Assembly (NCBI RefSeq): GCF_004785955.1
Contig: NZ_SJER01000001.1
Location: forward strand, 1,240,001-1,304,000
Source: Halostella litorea
GTDB lineage: Archaea; Halobacteriota; Halobacteria; Halobacteriales; Natronoarchaeaceae
Length of the DNA stretch: 64,000 nt
Reading direction: 5' to 3'
This document shows, one piece after another, positions 53,342 through 62,114 of this stretch. Both the position numbers and the translations under genes were made by a program. The notes beneath the pieces were generated by a model, which made no database searches, was not told where the DNA came from, and saw only the letters and a list, made by a program, of their open reading frames with translations. The stretch's first letter is position 1; every line of letters begins with the position of its first letter.

Positions 53342-54190
53342 ATGATTATCAGCGGGTCCGCGTCGCAGTCGCTCTCGGCCGAACTGGCCGCCGAACTCGA
53401 CGAGGCGCTCGCCCCCGTCGAGTTCGAGCGCTTCCCGGACGGCGAACTGATCGCACGGGTCGGCGACGTCTCGCCGGACCGGGCCGTGGTTGTGGCGTCG
53501 ACGCCGACGAGCGACGCCCACCTCGAACTGCTCCAGTTGCAGGACGCCGCCCGCGAGGCGGGCGCGTCCGAGGTCGTCACCGTCCTGCCGTACATGGGGT
53601 ACGCGCGCCAGGACGCGGCGTTCGAACCGGGCGAACCGGTCTCGGCCCGCGCCGTCGCCCGCGCCGTGAGCGCCGGCTCGGACCGGACGCTCGTCGTCAA
53701 CCCCCACGAGGACGCGGTTCTGGACTTCTTCGACCCGGCCGCGACGGCGGTCGACGCGTCCCCGCGGCTGGCGGAGCCGCTCCCGGCGGCCCTCTCGGAC
53801 CCCCTCTTCCTCGCGCCCGACGAGGGCGCGGTCGACATCGCTACGGCCGTCCGGGACGCCTACGGACAGGGGGAGACCGACTTCTTCGAGAAGACCCGCC
53901 ACTCTGGGGTGGACGTGGAGGTCACGCCCAGCGACGCCGCGGTCGCGGGCCGGGACGTCGTCGTGGTCGACGACATCATCGCGACCGGGTCGACGATGAG
54001 CGAGGCGGTCGCGGTGCTTTCCGACCGGGGCGCGGCCCGGGTGTTCGTCGCCTGCGTCCACCCGCTGCTGGCGCGCTCGGCCCCGACGAAGCTATCCCGG
54101 GCCGGCGTCGAGGCCGTCTACGGCACGGACACGCTGGAACGCGCCGCGAGCGCGGTGTCGGTCGCCCCCTCGCTGGCCGAGTACCTGTAA
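53342..54190 (+). CDS. prs: Ribose-phosphate diphosphokinase (PRPP synthetase)
   Basis: A 282-aa enzyme making PRPP from ribose 5-phosphate and ATP, for purine, pyrimidine, His and Trp synthesis. Features are FPDGELIARV near residues 32-41, YMGYARQD near 86, and the PRPP-binding loop VVVVDDIIATGSTMSEAV near 206-223. A TATA-like GGTTTAACC about 25 nt upstream supports the ATG at 53342. The longer upstream frame overlaps the HalOD1 gene. Confidence 0.95.
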   Translation: MIISGSASQSLSAELAAELDEALAPVEFERFPDGELIARVGDVSPDRAVVVASTPTSDAHLELLQLQDAAREAGASEVVTVLPYMGYARQDAAFEPGEPVSARAVARAVSAGSDRTLVVNPHEDAVLDFFDPAATAVDASPRLAEPLPAALSDPLFLAPDEGAVDIATAVRDAYGQGETDFFEKTRHSGVDVEVTPSDAAVAGRDVVVVDDIIATGSTMSEAVAVLSDRGAARVFVACVHPLLARSAPTKLSRAGVEAVYGTDTLERAASAVSVAPSLAEYL

Positions 54191-54285
54191 CCGTTCCGAC
54201 CTCTCATGCGAGCCGGGGGATTTAAGCGCCCCTCCACAGACGTAACCCTGTGAACAACACGCGTGCGTGGGGGCGACGCTAACAC

Positions 54286-54819
54286 ATGCACGGGATCATC
54301 CACAAATCGCTGAAGGAGTACGTCGAGGACCGCATGTCGGACGGCGCCTGGGACGCCCTCCTAGACGAGGCAGGGATCGAACCGAAACTCTACCTCCCGG
54401 TGTCACACTACCCCGACGAGGAAGTGACCGCGATAGTGACGACCATCGCCGACAACGCCGGGCGGTCCGAGCGGGCGGTCCAGCGGGACTTCGGCGAGTT
54501 CCTCGCGCCGGAGCTGCTGGACACGTTCAAGGCACACGTCAAGGACGACTGGGACACCCTCGACGTGCTCGCCCGGCTGGAGGCGATCTATGAGGGGATA
54601 GAACAGAGCAGCGACGACACCTCGCCGCCGGCGGTCGAGACCGCCCGCGACGGCGACACCGTGACGGTCGTGTACCGCTCGGACCGCGAACTCTGTGCGA
54701 TGGCGGAGGGAATCGTCCACGGCGTCGCCGCCGACAGGGGCGAGTCCGTCTCGGTCGACCAGCCGGTCTGCGTCCACGAGGGCGACGACCACTGCGAACT
54801 GGTCGTGACCCGAGCGTAG
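54286..54819 (+). CDS. H-NOX (heme NO-binding)-like protein without the expected heme histidine
   Basis: A 177-aa protein that matches the H-NOX family at both ends: MHGIIHKSLKEYVEDRM...WDALLDEAGI at the start and the YxSxR motif as YRSDR at 130-134. In known members the heme iron is held by a histidine about 29 residues before that tyrosine. Here residues 85-144 contain no histidine (the local sequence is LDVLARLEAIYEGI); the nearest is His84. Heme binding is therefore doubtful. It may have another ligand or sensing role. An ATTTAAGC box at about 54217 is its likely promoter. Confidence 0.75.
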   Translation: MHGIIHKSLKEYVEDRMSDGAWDALLDEAGIEPKLYLPVSHYPDEEVTAIVTTIADNAGRSERAVQRDFGEFLAPELLDTFKAHVKDDWDTLDVLARLEAIYEGIEQSSDDTSPPAVETARDGDTVTVVYRSDRELCAMAEGIVHGVAADRGESVSVDQPVCVHEGDDHCELVVTRA

Positions 54820-54840
54820 CGGCCCGCTTTTTCTCCCCGG

Positions 54841-56928
54841 CTACGCCCGTCGCCGGCCGAGCAACAGCGCCGCGGCGAGCGCCGCGACCGCGACCCCGAC
54901 GCCGAACCCGGGCGTCCCGCCGCCGTCGCTCCCGCCCTCGGCGACCGAGACGGTCCGCTCGACGCCGCCAGCGCCGACGACCACGTCGCCGCCGGGCAGC
55001 GTCGCGTTCGCGGCGACCGTCGCCTGACCGCCGGCGTCGACGGTCGCGGCCCGGCTCGCCACCGTCTCACCGTCGACCGCGAACGTCACGTCGCCGCTCG
55101 CGGGCACGTCGGCGTCGTTCTCCACCGTCGCGACCAGCCGGACCGGCTCCCCGGCGGTCGGCGATGACGGCTCGATACGGAGGTCCGCGACGGTCGGCGC
55201 GGCGGGCTCGCGGACCGTCACGGTCCGCTCGGCGTCGCCGACGGCCACCGCGTACTCCCCGGGCGCGTCGAACGTCTCGGCGAGGTCGACGGTCGCCCGC
55301 TCGCCGGGGGCGACGGTCACGCTCCGGGCGGCGACGCGCTCGCCGTCGACGGTCAGCGCGACGACGAACTCGCCGGTCCGGCCGCCTGCGTTCCCGACCG
55401 CCACCGTCGTCACGAGGCGCTCGCCGGTCGCGAGCGGTGGCGGGGTGGCGACGCTCCGGTTCCGGTACGGCCCGTCGACGCGGAACCCCTCGACCGCCGT
55501 GGTGCGGACGGCCGGCGCGGCGTCGAACGCGTTGCCGTGGTCGCTCGCGCTCCACACCGTCGGCACGCGGTCGGTCGTCGCGTACCGCCGGGCCAGGTCG
55601 CGGACCGCCGGCCCGCCGGACTCGTTGACGGCGGCGAAGAAGGCCTCGCCGTCGACCGTCTCGCGCTCGTTGAGGCGGCGGAGCGCCGTCCCGTAGCTCC
55701 GTCGGCGGTCGCTCTCGACGCGGGCGGTGTAGTCTATCGCGCCGACGACGAGCGCCCCCTTCACGTAGTTCGCGCCGGTGTTCTGCCACGTCGACGGGTC
55801 CGAAAGCACCGCGCCCGCGAAGGGGCTCCGCTGCCCGTTCCGCAGGTGGTCGCGGAACCGGTCGAAGCCGATCTCGCCCTGCTCGAACGCGAACAGGGCT
55901 GAGTAGTACTCGGCCGAGGCCTCGATGGTCCAGGCCGTCTCCGCGGTCGGGTCGTAGTCCTGCTGGGTGTGGGCGTACTCGTGGATCCAGACGTTGTTGG
56001 GCGACGCCAGCCGCGAGTCCGCGCGCACCCACGCGTCGTCCGGGCCGTACTGGAGGCCCAGCGGCCCCCACCCGGCGTCGCTCGGAACGGCGACGAAGAA
56101 CGTCTCCGCGTCGTTCGCGCCCACGCGGAGCCGGTCGCTCGCGTCCGCGACCGAGTCGAGCACGTCGTCGGGCGACTCCGCCATCGACGCCGCCTCGGGC
56201 ACGACCAGCCGTATCCGGCCGCGGTCGGTCTCGCGGACGTGCTGCTCGGACGGCCCCAGGTAGGCCATCTCGCCGCCGGTCGCCCCCTCGCCGGCGACCT
56301 CCGTGCGGCGGTCGAGGGTCACCGCCGGGCCGTCGCTCGTCCGTCCCCACCTCGTCGCCAGCCGGGGCACCTCCACAACGGCCCAGTCGCCGGCGTCGAC
56401 GAACACGTAGCCCGTCGCGGCCCCGTCGAGGTGGCCGCGCGGGGCGGCGTAGTCGTCGACGGCGTAGCCGCTCCAGTTCCCCGCGCCGCCGCCCCCCGCG
56501 GCCGCGGTCCCGCCGCCGGACACGTTCACCGACCGGCGGGCGTCGTCGGTGACGTTCGCCGGCTGGTCGAACGTGACCGAGGGCCGGACGGTCGACCCGT
56601 CCCACCGGTACTCCCGCCCGCTCTCGCGGTCGAACCCGCGGGTGGCCGTCACCGTCGCGTCCTCGGGCACCGTCAGCCTGATGCTGGTCACGTGGTCCGG
56701 CGCGTCGAACCGCACCGTCGCCTCGACCGCGCCGGGGTCGTCGGGCGTGAGCCGCAACGTCGTCGTCCGGACGAGCCGGTCGTCGGTGGCGTTCGACGCC
56801 GTCGGTGCGGGGCCGGCGACGTCGGCGCTCGCCCCGCCCCCGGCGACTCCCGGCGACGCGCCCGCCACGCCGGCGGCCGCCGGGAGGGCGACGACCACGA
56901 GCAGGAGGACCAAACTGTTCCGAAGCAC
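54841..56928 (-). CDS. Secreted HEXXH metallopeptidase-like protein with PGF-CTERM tail
   Basis: A 695-aa cell-surface protein. A signal peptide (LRNSLVLLLVVVALPAAAGVAG) begins at GTG 56928. A peptidase core has the zinc motif HEYAHTQQ near residues 315-322 and a following acidic EASAEYYS segment about 20 residues later. Two CARDB/Ig-like beta domains (about 500-650) lead to TPGFGVGVAVAALAAALLLGRRRA, a PGF-CTERM signal. It resembles glycyl-aminopeptidase-like families. The frame continues to 58992 as a shadow of ileS, which is rejected. Confidence 0.85.
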   Translation of the reverse strand: MLRNSLVLLLVVVALPAAAGVAGASPGVAGGGASADVAGPAPTASNATDDRLVRTTTLRLTPDDPGAVEATVRFDAPDHVTSIRLTVPEDATVTATRGFDRESGREYRWDGSTVRPSVTFDQPANVTDDARRSVNVSGGGTAAAGGGGAGNWSGYAVDDYAAPRGHLDGAATGYVFVDAGDWAVVEVPRLATRWGRTSDGPAVTLDRRTEVAGEGATGGEMAYLGPSEQHVRETDRGRIRLVVPEAASMAESPDDVLDSVADASDRLRVGANDAETFFVAVPSDAGWGPLGLQYGPDDAWVRADSRLASPNNVWIHEYAHTQQDYDPTAETAWTIEASAEYYSALFAFEQGEIGFDRFRDHLRNGQRSPFAGAVLSDPSTWQNTGANYVKGALVVGAIDYTARVESDRRRSYGTALRRLNERETVDGEAFFAAVNESGGPAVRDLARRYATTDRVPTVWSASDHGNAFDAAPAVRTTAVEGFRVDGPYRNRSVATPPPLATGERLVTTVAVGNAGGRTGEFVVALTVDGERVAARSVTVAPGERATVDLAETFDAPGEYAVAVGDAERTVTVREPAAPTVADLRIEPSSPTAGEPVRLVATVENDADVPASGDVTFAVDGETVASRAATVDAGGQATVAANATLPGGDVVVGAGGVERTVSVAEGGSDGGGTPGFGVGVAVAALAAALLLGRRRA

Positions 56929-57014
56929 TACGCTGTCTGGGGACTGATACGTTATGGGCGTTTCGCCCCCGGTCAGTCGGACGGTTCCTGCGTCGCCGGG
57001 CCTCGCGGCTCCGG

Positions 57015-60000
57015 TCAGTCGCCGCTCGTCCGTTCCGAGGCCTCCTTCCTGTCGGCCTCGCGCGGTTCGATCGCGATCTCCATTTTCACGCCCTCGACGT
57101 CCCACTCCTTGCGGTGGCCGTCCTCGACGGCCGCGAACTCGTCGGCCCGGACCTCCTCGCGGATGAGGTCGCGGTGGCGGTCGACGAGGTCCGCGACGCG
57201 GTCGTCGGCGACGGTCAGTTCGAGCCGGATGCGCTCCTCGATGTCCAGGTCGAGGTCCTTGCGCATCTCCTGGACGCGGCGGATCACCTCGCGGGCGTAC
57301 CCCTCGGACTCGATGTCCTCGGTGAGCGTCGTGTCGACGTAGACGACGCCGCGCTCCTCGCCGCCGCGCTCGACGGCGGTGCCGGTGACGCCCTCGGGCG
57401 TCTCGGTGACGAACTCGACCATCCCGTCGGTCAGGGACTCGCCGTCGAGCGCGTCGGCGACGGCCGCCTCCAGCGCGTCGAGCGACTGTTCGTCGACGCG
57501 GGCGTCGTTCAGGGCGTTCATCACCTCGCCGGCGCGGTCGCCGAACGCCGGGCCGAGTTCGCTCATGTCGGCGCGGGCGCTGTACTGCAATTCGCCCCAC
57601 TGCTCGTCCGCCCCGACGAGTTCGACCGCGCGGGCGTTGAGCCGGTCGCCGAGCAGGTCGCGGTGGCGGGCGACGGCGTCGACCAGCCGCTCGTCGTCGG
57701 CCGCGACGACGACGCGCTGGACGGGCCAGCGGAGCTTGCGTTCGGCCTGCTGGCGAGCGTTCGAGCCGGCCTCCTCGACGGCCCGCAGGAACGCCACGTC
57801 CGTCTCCAGTCGCTCGTCGCGCCACGCCTCGTCCGGCGTCGGCCAGTCGCACATGTGGACCGTGTCGTGTTCGGCGTCGCCGGTGAGCGCCCCGTATATC
57901 TCCTCGGTGATGAACGGGGTGAAGGGCGCGAGCAGGGCGACGACCTCGCGGAGCACGCGGTACAGCGTCGCGTACGCGGCCGTCTTCGAGGCGCTGTCGG
58001 CCTCCTCCCACATCCGCTCGCGGACCTGCTGGACGTAGTACCGGGAGACGTCCTCGACGACGAACTCGAGGACGGCGTCGACGGCCTCGTCCTGCCGATA
58101 CGCCTCCATCGCCTCGGTTGCCTCGGCCTCGACGGTCTGGAGCCGCGACAGCACCCACTCGTCGGCCAGTTCGAGTTCCGCGTCCGCGACGTCGACCGCT
58201 TCGGGGTCGAAGCCGTCCATCCGCATGTACGGCAGCGGGAAGCGGAACACGTTCCAGAGGATGTTGAGGCGGCGCTGCATCTCCTCGGTCTCCTCGTAGG
58301 AGAACTGCATGTCGTCGCCGCGGGCGGTCAGCGACAGCAGGAACGCCCGCATCGGGTCCGCGCCGTACTCGTCGACGACCTCGCCGGGGTCGACCCGGAT
58401 GTCCTTGGACTTGGACATCGCGCGGCCGTCGGGCATCAGCGCGTGGCCGTGCATCAGCACCCGCTCGTACGGGCTCTCGCCGACGGCGGCCGTGCCCATG
58501 CCGAGCTGGGACCAGAACCAGCCGCGGGTCTGGTCGTGGGCCTCCATGATGAGGTCGGCGGGCCACAGCTCGTCGAACGCCTCGGTCTCCTCGGGGTAGT
58601 CGAGGGTGCCCCACGTCGCCACCGAGGAGTCCAGCCACACGTCGAACACGTCGGGGACGCGCTCGTAGGTGACGCCGTTTTCGGTGATCGTCAGGTCGTC
58701 GACGGTGCCCTTGTGGAGGTCGACGCTCCCGGCGTCGACGTCCTGGTCGACGCGCTCGGCCAGTTCCTCGCGGTCGCTGACGACGATGGCGTCGTCCATG
58801 TCGCCCGACCAGTCCTCCGGCAGCCAGATCGGCACGGGCGTCCCCCAGTAGCGCTGGCGCGAGACGTTCCAGTCGGGGGCCTCCTCGACGAAGTTCCGGA
58901 AGCGGTTCTCCCGGGCCTCCTCGGGGAACCACTCCGAGTCGCCGATGTTGTCGAGCAGGTCCGATTTGATGTCGGTGATGTTGATGAACCACTGGTCGGT
59001 GACGATCTGGACGATGCCGGTGTCACAGCGCCAGCAGTGGCCGTAGCTGTGGGTGGTCGTGCCGGCCGACAGCATCCGCCCCGCGTCCTGCAGGTCGGCG
59101 ATGATGTCGTCGTCGGCGTCTTTCACGTACTCGCCGGCGTACTTTCCGGCGCGCTCGGCGTACACGCCGTCGCCGCCGACGGGACAGACGATGTCGAGCC
59201 CGAGTTCGCGGCCGCGCTCGAAGTCCTCCTCGCCGTGGCCCGGCGCGGAGTGGACGAGGCCGGTGCGGTCGGCCTCGACGTAGTCGGCGGTGTACACCTG
59301 CAGCGCGCCCTCCCCGTCGGGGTGGTCGGGCACCTCGTCGGCGAGCGGGTGGTCGTACTCCCAGCCCACCATCTCCTCGCCGGACAGCGTCTCGACGACC
59401 TCGTAGTCGTCGTACCGCCCCTCGCGGAGCACGTCCTCGACGCACTCCTCGGCGACGTAGAGGCGCTCGGTCTCGCCGTCGCGCTCGGCGTCGACGCCGA
59501 CGTACTCCAGGTCGCCGTCGACGGCGACGAACGTGTTCGCGGGGATCGTCCACGGCGTCGTCGTCCAGATGACGAGGTTCCCCTCGCGGTCCCGCAGGTC
59601 GAACTTCACGTAGATCGAGGGGTCCTCGACGTCCTCGTACTCGACCTCGTTGTTGGCGATGGCGGTCTCGCAGCGCGGACACTGCGTGATCGAGCGCTGG
59701 CCCTGCTCGACGAGGCCGCGCTCGTGGGCCTGCGAGAACCCCCACCACGCCGCCTCCATGTACTCCGGCGTGACCGTCTTGTACGGGTCGTCCCAGTCCA
59801 TCCAGACGCCGAACGACTTGAAGTCGTTTTGCAGCCCTTCGAGGCTCCCCTCGGCGAACTCGCGGCAGTCGTCGATGAACGCGTCGACGCCGTACTCCTC
59901 GATGTCCTTCTTGTTCTCGAACCCCTTCTCCTCCTCGACTTTCGTCTCGATGGGGAGCCCGTGCATGTCGTAGCCGGGCCGGTCGGTCACGTCGTAGCCG

Positions 60001-60230
60001 CGCATCCGCTTGTAGCGGATGTACACGTCCTTCAGGCTCTTGTTCCACGCGTGGCCCATGTGGGCCGACCCGGAGGTGTAGGGCGGGCCGTCGACGAAGA
60101 AGAACGGCTCCTCGCCCTCGCGGTGCGCCTTCGCCTGCTCGTAGGCGTCGACCTCGTCCCAGTAGTCGAACACCCGCTCTTCCACCGCGTCGGGGTCGTA
60201 CTGGTCGTCGACCGCCGCGAACCTGCTCAT
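57015..60230 (-). CDS. ileS: Isoleucyl-tRNA synthetase
   Basis: A 1071-aa class I synthetase charging tRNA-Ile. HIGH-type PYTSGSAHMGHAWN is near residues 50-63. The editing domain lies around 190-390 with WTTTPWTIPANT and the KMSKS-type AMSKSKDIRVDP is near 603. The WNVSRQRYWGTPVPIW segment near 455 and an anticodon-binding C-terminal half follow. A TATA-like TTTAATAG (minus, about 60252-60258) gives a leaderless start at 60230. Element C lies just upstream of this promoter. Confidence 0.96.
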   Translation of the reverse strand: MSRFAAVDDQYDPDAVEERVFDYWDEVDAYEQAKAHREGEEPFFFVDGPPYTSGSAHMGHAWNKSLKDVYIRYKRMRGYDVTDRPGYDMHGLPIETKVEEEKGFENKKDIEEYGVDAFIDDCREFAEGSLEGLQNDFKSFGVWMDWDDPYKTVTPEYMEAAWWGFSQAHERGLVEQGQRSITQCPRCETAIANNEVEYEDVEDPSIYVKFDLRDREGNLVIWTTTPWTIPANTFVAVDGDLEYVGVDAERDGETERLYVAEECVEDVLREGRYDDYEVVETLSGEEMVGWEYDHPLADEVPDHPDGEGALQVYTADYVEADRTGLVHSAPGHGEEDFERGRELGLDIVCPVGGDGVYAERAGKYAGEYVKDADDDIIADLQDAGRMLSAGTTTHSYGHCWRCDTGIVQIVTDQWFINITDIKSDLLDNIGDSEWFPEEARENRFRNFVEEAPDWNVSRQRYWGTPVPIWLPEDWSGDMDDAIVVSDREELAERVDQDVDAGSVDLHKGTVDDLTITENGVTYERVPDVFDVWLDSSVATWGTLDYPEETEAFDELWPADLIMEAHDQTRGWFWSQLGMGTAAVGESPYERVLMHGHALMPDGRAMSKSKDIRVDPGEVVDEYGADPMRAFLLSLTARGDDMQFSYEETEEMQRRLNILWNVFRFPLPYMRMDGFDPEAVDVADAELELADEWVLSRLQTVEAEATEAMEAYRQDEAVDAVLEFVVEDVSRYYVQQVRERMWEEADSASKTAAYATLYRVLREVVALLAPFTPFITEEIYGALTGDAEHDTVHMCDWPTPDEAWRDERLETDVAFLRAVEEAGSNARQQAERKLRWPVQRVVVAADDERLVDAVARHRDLLGDRLNARAVELVGADEQWGELQYSARADMSELGPAFGDRAGEVMNALNDARVDEQSLDALEAAVADALDGESLTDGMVEFVTETPEGVTGTAVERGGEERGVVYVDTTLTEDIESEGYAREVIRRVQEMRKDLDLDIEERIRLELTVADDRVADLVDRHRDLIREEVRADEFAAVEDGHRKEWDVEGVKMEIAIEPREADRKEASERTSGD

Positions 60231-60275
60231 GGGTGGTCTGTGTCCCTCCACTATTAAAGGGGGATCGGTCCCACA

Positions 60276-60466
60276 GAAAGCCCTCGGAATCGCCTGGCGG
60301 CGATTCCTCGCCCTTTCTATGTCCGCCAACGAGCGCCCCCGGCGCTCGTTCCAGGCACCGCTAGTCTGCGCGAGTCGCGGCGATCGCCGCGACACGCTTC
60401 GAGTGCCTGCCCTCCCCCGAACGCTCGCACGCGGCGCGTCGGAGCGCCGCGTGCTTGCGCCGGCCG
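60276..60466 (-). repeat. Four-hairpin intergenic element, copy C
   Basis: A 191-nt copy on the minus strand. Reading 60466 to 60276: hairpin 1 with an 11-bp stem GCACGCGGCGC/GCGCCGCGTGC (loop TCCGAC, as in B); block 1 identical to A and B; hairpin 2 as in A with loop AT instead of AC; block 2 identical; hairpin 3 with the A-type stem (10 bp, loop GGG); block 3 with one change (ACATAG); hairpin 4 GGAATCGCC-GCCA-GGCGATTCC; then GAGGGCTTTC. It ends about 20 nt upstream of the ileS promoter, pointing toward ileS. Confidence 0.8.
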
Positions 60467-60614
60467 ATTGTCGTGATGAGGGCGCTCATGTACGGTGGTC
60501 GTGAGACTAGTTCGGTGACCGGATCGGTAACCACATCGGTCTAAGCCAAACCGGTTCGGTTCGACCGGTTCCGGCCGTCGGCGGTCAGCGGCGCAAAAAA
60601 CGCGTGCGGGGCGG
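60467..60614. other. Spacer between element C and the DUF4397 gene
   Basis: No gene is seen. It contains AACCGGT...ACCGGTT (60549-60570), a 7-bp inverted repeat with an 8-nt spacer, and an A-run described separately. It may hold the 3' end of the DUF4397 transcript. Confidence 0.4.
60595..60600 (-). terminator. T-run terminator of the DUF4397 gene
   Basis: On the minus strand a run of six T lies 14 nt after the stop codon, inside GCGTTTTTTGCGC. Short T-runs end many archaeal transcripts. Confidence 0.4.
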
Positions 60615-61454
60615 TCAGTGCCCGTCGTCGCTGTCGTCGGTGTCGTCGTCAGCGGTCGTATCGTCGCCATCGTCGTCCCCGCCGCTCCCATCGTCGTCGG
60701 TGTCGTCGTCCGCGTCGTCATCGGACTCGGGGAGTTCCTCGAACGGGTCCTCGGCGACGACCAGGTCGAACTCCTCGTCCCCCGCGGCGTCCTCGGGCGC
60801 GAGATATCCCGTCGCGTACGCGGTGTAGACCGTTCCACGCGCCAGTTCGACGTCGAACGTGGCGACCGGGTCGGTCCCGTCGTCGCCCGCCGGGCGGACG
60901 CCGAGCGTATACGTCCCGGGCGCGACCGACGCGTAGCCCGTCGTCTCGCCGAAGCTCACGTCCTCGAACGGGACGTACTCGGTCCCCTCGACGCCCACGT
61001 CGACCGCGGGCGCGTCGGGCGAGGCGTGCACGAGCCGGACCAGCGCGGCGTTCCCGTCCGCCAGCACGACCGGCTCGAACGTCTCCTCGCTCAGTTCGCC
61101 GACCGCCGCGACCGTGTAGTAGCCCGGCTCGACCGACACCTCTCCCTCGAACGCCACCGTGTCGCGGTCGCCCGCAGCGGTGATCGTCACCGTGTACGTC
61201 CCCGTCGGGAGCGTCGCGTACTCCGTCACGCTCCCGTAGGCGACGCCGGTGAAGGCCGGCTCCCCGTCGACGAGCACGTCGACGTCGGGCGCGTCCGGCG
61301 ACGCGTGGGCGACCCTGACCGCCCCCTCGTCGGCGTCGAGGTCGACGCCGTCGTCATCGTCGTTTTCCTGGGCCGTCGCCGCTCCCGCGCCGACGACCGA
61401 CAGTACACCCGCCGCACCGAGCGCCTTCAGCGCGTCTCGCCGTGTTGCTGACAT
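60615..61454 (-). CDS. DUF4397 domain protein with Tat signal
   Basis: A 279-aa secreted protein. A twin-arginine signal TRRDALKALGAAGVLSVVG is near residues 4-22. Two DUF4397 domains follow, starting VRVAHASPDAPDVDVLVDG (near 46) and VRLVHASPDAPAVDVGVEG (near 137). The last about 40 residues are almost all Asp/Gly/Thr. A TATA-like GGTTAATC (minus, 61481-61488) supports the ATG at 61454. DUF4397 is found in cell-surface proteins of unknown role. Confidence 0.88.
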   Translation of the reverse strand: MSATRRDALKALGAAGVLSVVGAGAATAQENDDDDGVDLDADEGAVRVAHASPDAPDVDVLVDGEPAFTGVAYGSVTEYATLPTGTYTVTITAAGDRDTVAFEGEVSVEPGYYTVAAVGELSEETFEPVVLADGNAALVRLVHASPDAPAVDVGVEGTEYVPFEDVSFGETTGYASVAPGTYTLGVRPAGDDGTDPVATFDVELARGTVYTAYATGYLAPEDAAGDEEFDLVVAEDPFEELPESDDDADDDTDDDGSGGDDDGDDTTADDDTDDSDDGH

Positions 61455-61585
61455 TACCTCCGTAAGCAAGGAGAACAGCGGATTAACCGTTATTGCGGGC
61501 TCTGCGGGGTTCTGTGTCGGACAGCCACCCGACTGCTGGCGCGTAGTTACCCGGTCGTTGTGGGGTACTCGGTTCGACGCCCAGA

Positions 61586-61798
61586 TCAGCCGTCGAGCGC
61601 CCGGCGGATCACCTGCTCGTAGCCGAGCAGGTACGTCCCGGCGTACAGCATGATGCAGCCGAACGCGGCGAACCAGACGCCGAGGATCGGCTCGCCGCCC
61701 GTGAGATGCTGGAGGCCACTGTACTCGGAGAACAGGCCGAGCACCGTCAGCGCACCCGCCCCGAGGGTGTACGCGATCAGTTCGATCAGTATCTGCAT
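61586..61798 (-). CDS. 70-aa membrane protein
   Basis: MQILIELIAYTLGAGALTVLG is one hydrophobic segment and ILGVWFAAFGCIMLYAGTYLLG a second, with a short charged end (YEQVIRRALDG). It is probably a two-helix inner-membrane protein of unknown role. The ATG at 61798 is preferred over longer readings. It is divergent from the 75-aa membrane protein. Confidence 0.65.
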   Translation of the reverse strand: MQILIELIAYTLGAGALTVLGLFSEYSGLQHLTGGEPILGVWFAAFGCIMLYAGTYLLGYEQVIRRALDG

Positions 61799-61886
61799 GG
61801 CTGACAGCAGACAGCAGTCGATTATGGGTCTTTCGCTCGGCGACGGTTTCCGAACGCTTTTGCCGACATTGGTCGTCGAAACGGCT

Positions 61887-62114
61887 ATGGGACGGTACGG
61901 ATCCATCGACTACTCCCGCTACGCGAAGCTCACCTTCCTCGCCGGCGTCGCCGCGTTCACGGTCGGCGCGGTCGGCTCCATCGTGGGGCACGGCCCGCTC
62001 GGCACCATGCCGGCGTGGGAGGAGACGCTACTGTTCGACCTCGAAGTCGTCGGCGTCCTCGCCGCGCTGTTCGGGCCGCTCGTCTTCGGCATCGTCATGC
62101 CGCTGACGGAGTGA
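61887..62114 (+). CDS. 75-aa membrane protein
   Basis: MGRYGSIDYSRYAKLTFLAGVA leads to two hydrophobic segments (LTFLAGVAAFTVGAVGSIVG and DLEVVGVLAALFGPLVFGIVMPL). The short conserved-looking N-terminus (GSIDYSRYAK) is polar. Function unknown. Its stop overlaps the ATG of the uracil-DNA glycosylase gene (TGATG), so the two are translationally coupled. Confidence 0.7.
   Translation: MGRYGSIDYSRYAKLTFLAGVAAFTVGAVGSIVGHGPLGTMPAWEETLLFDLEVVGVLAALFGPLVFGIVMPLTE

Noticed and set aside
54841-58992. A 1383-aa minus-strand ORF
   Set aside because: Only the part up to 56928 is a real gene (secreted peptidase). The rest is a GC-rich frame that shadows ileS and has low-complexity R/G-rich translation.
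56805-60257. A 1150-aa plus-strand ORF across ileS
   Set aside because: It is the antisense shadow of ileS. The ileS frame has all synthetase motifs, while this one is V/L/D/G-rich with no domain.
60549-60570. AACCGGT/ACCGGTT inverted repeat as an operator
   Set aside because: It lies downstream of the DUF4397 gene, away from any promoter, and is a common type of sequence at this GC content. It was noted only as part of the spacer.
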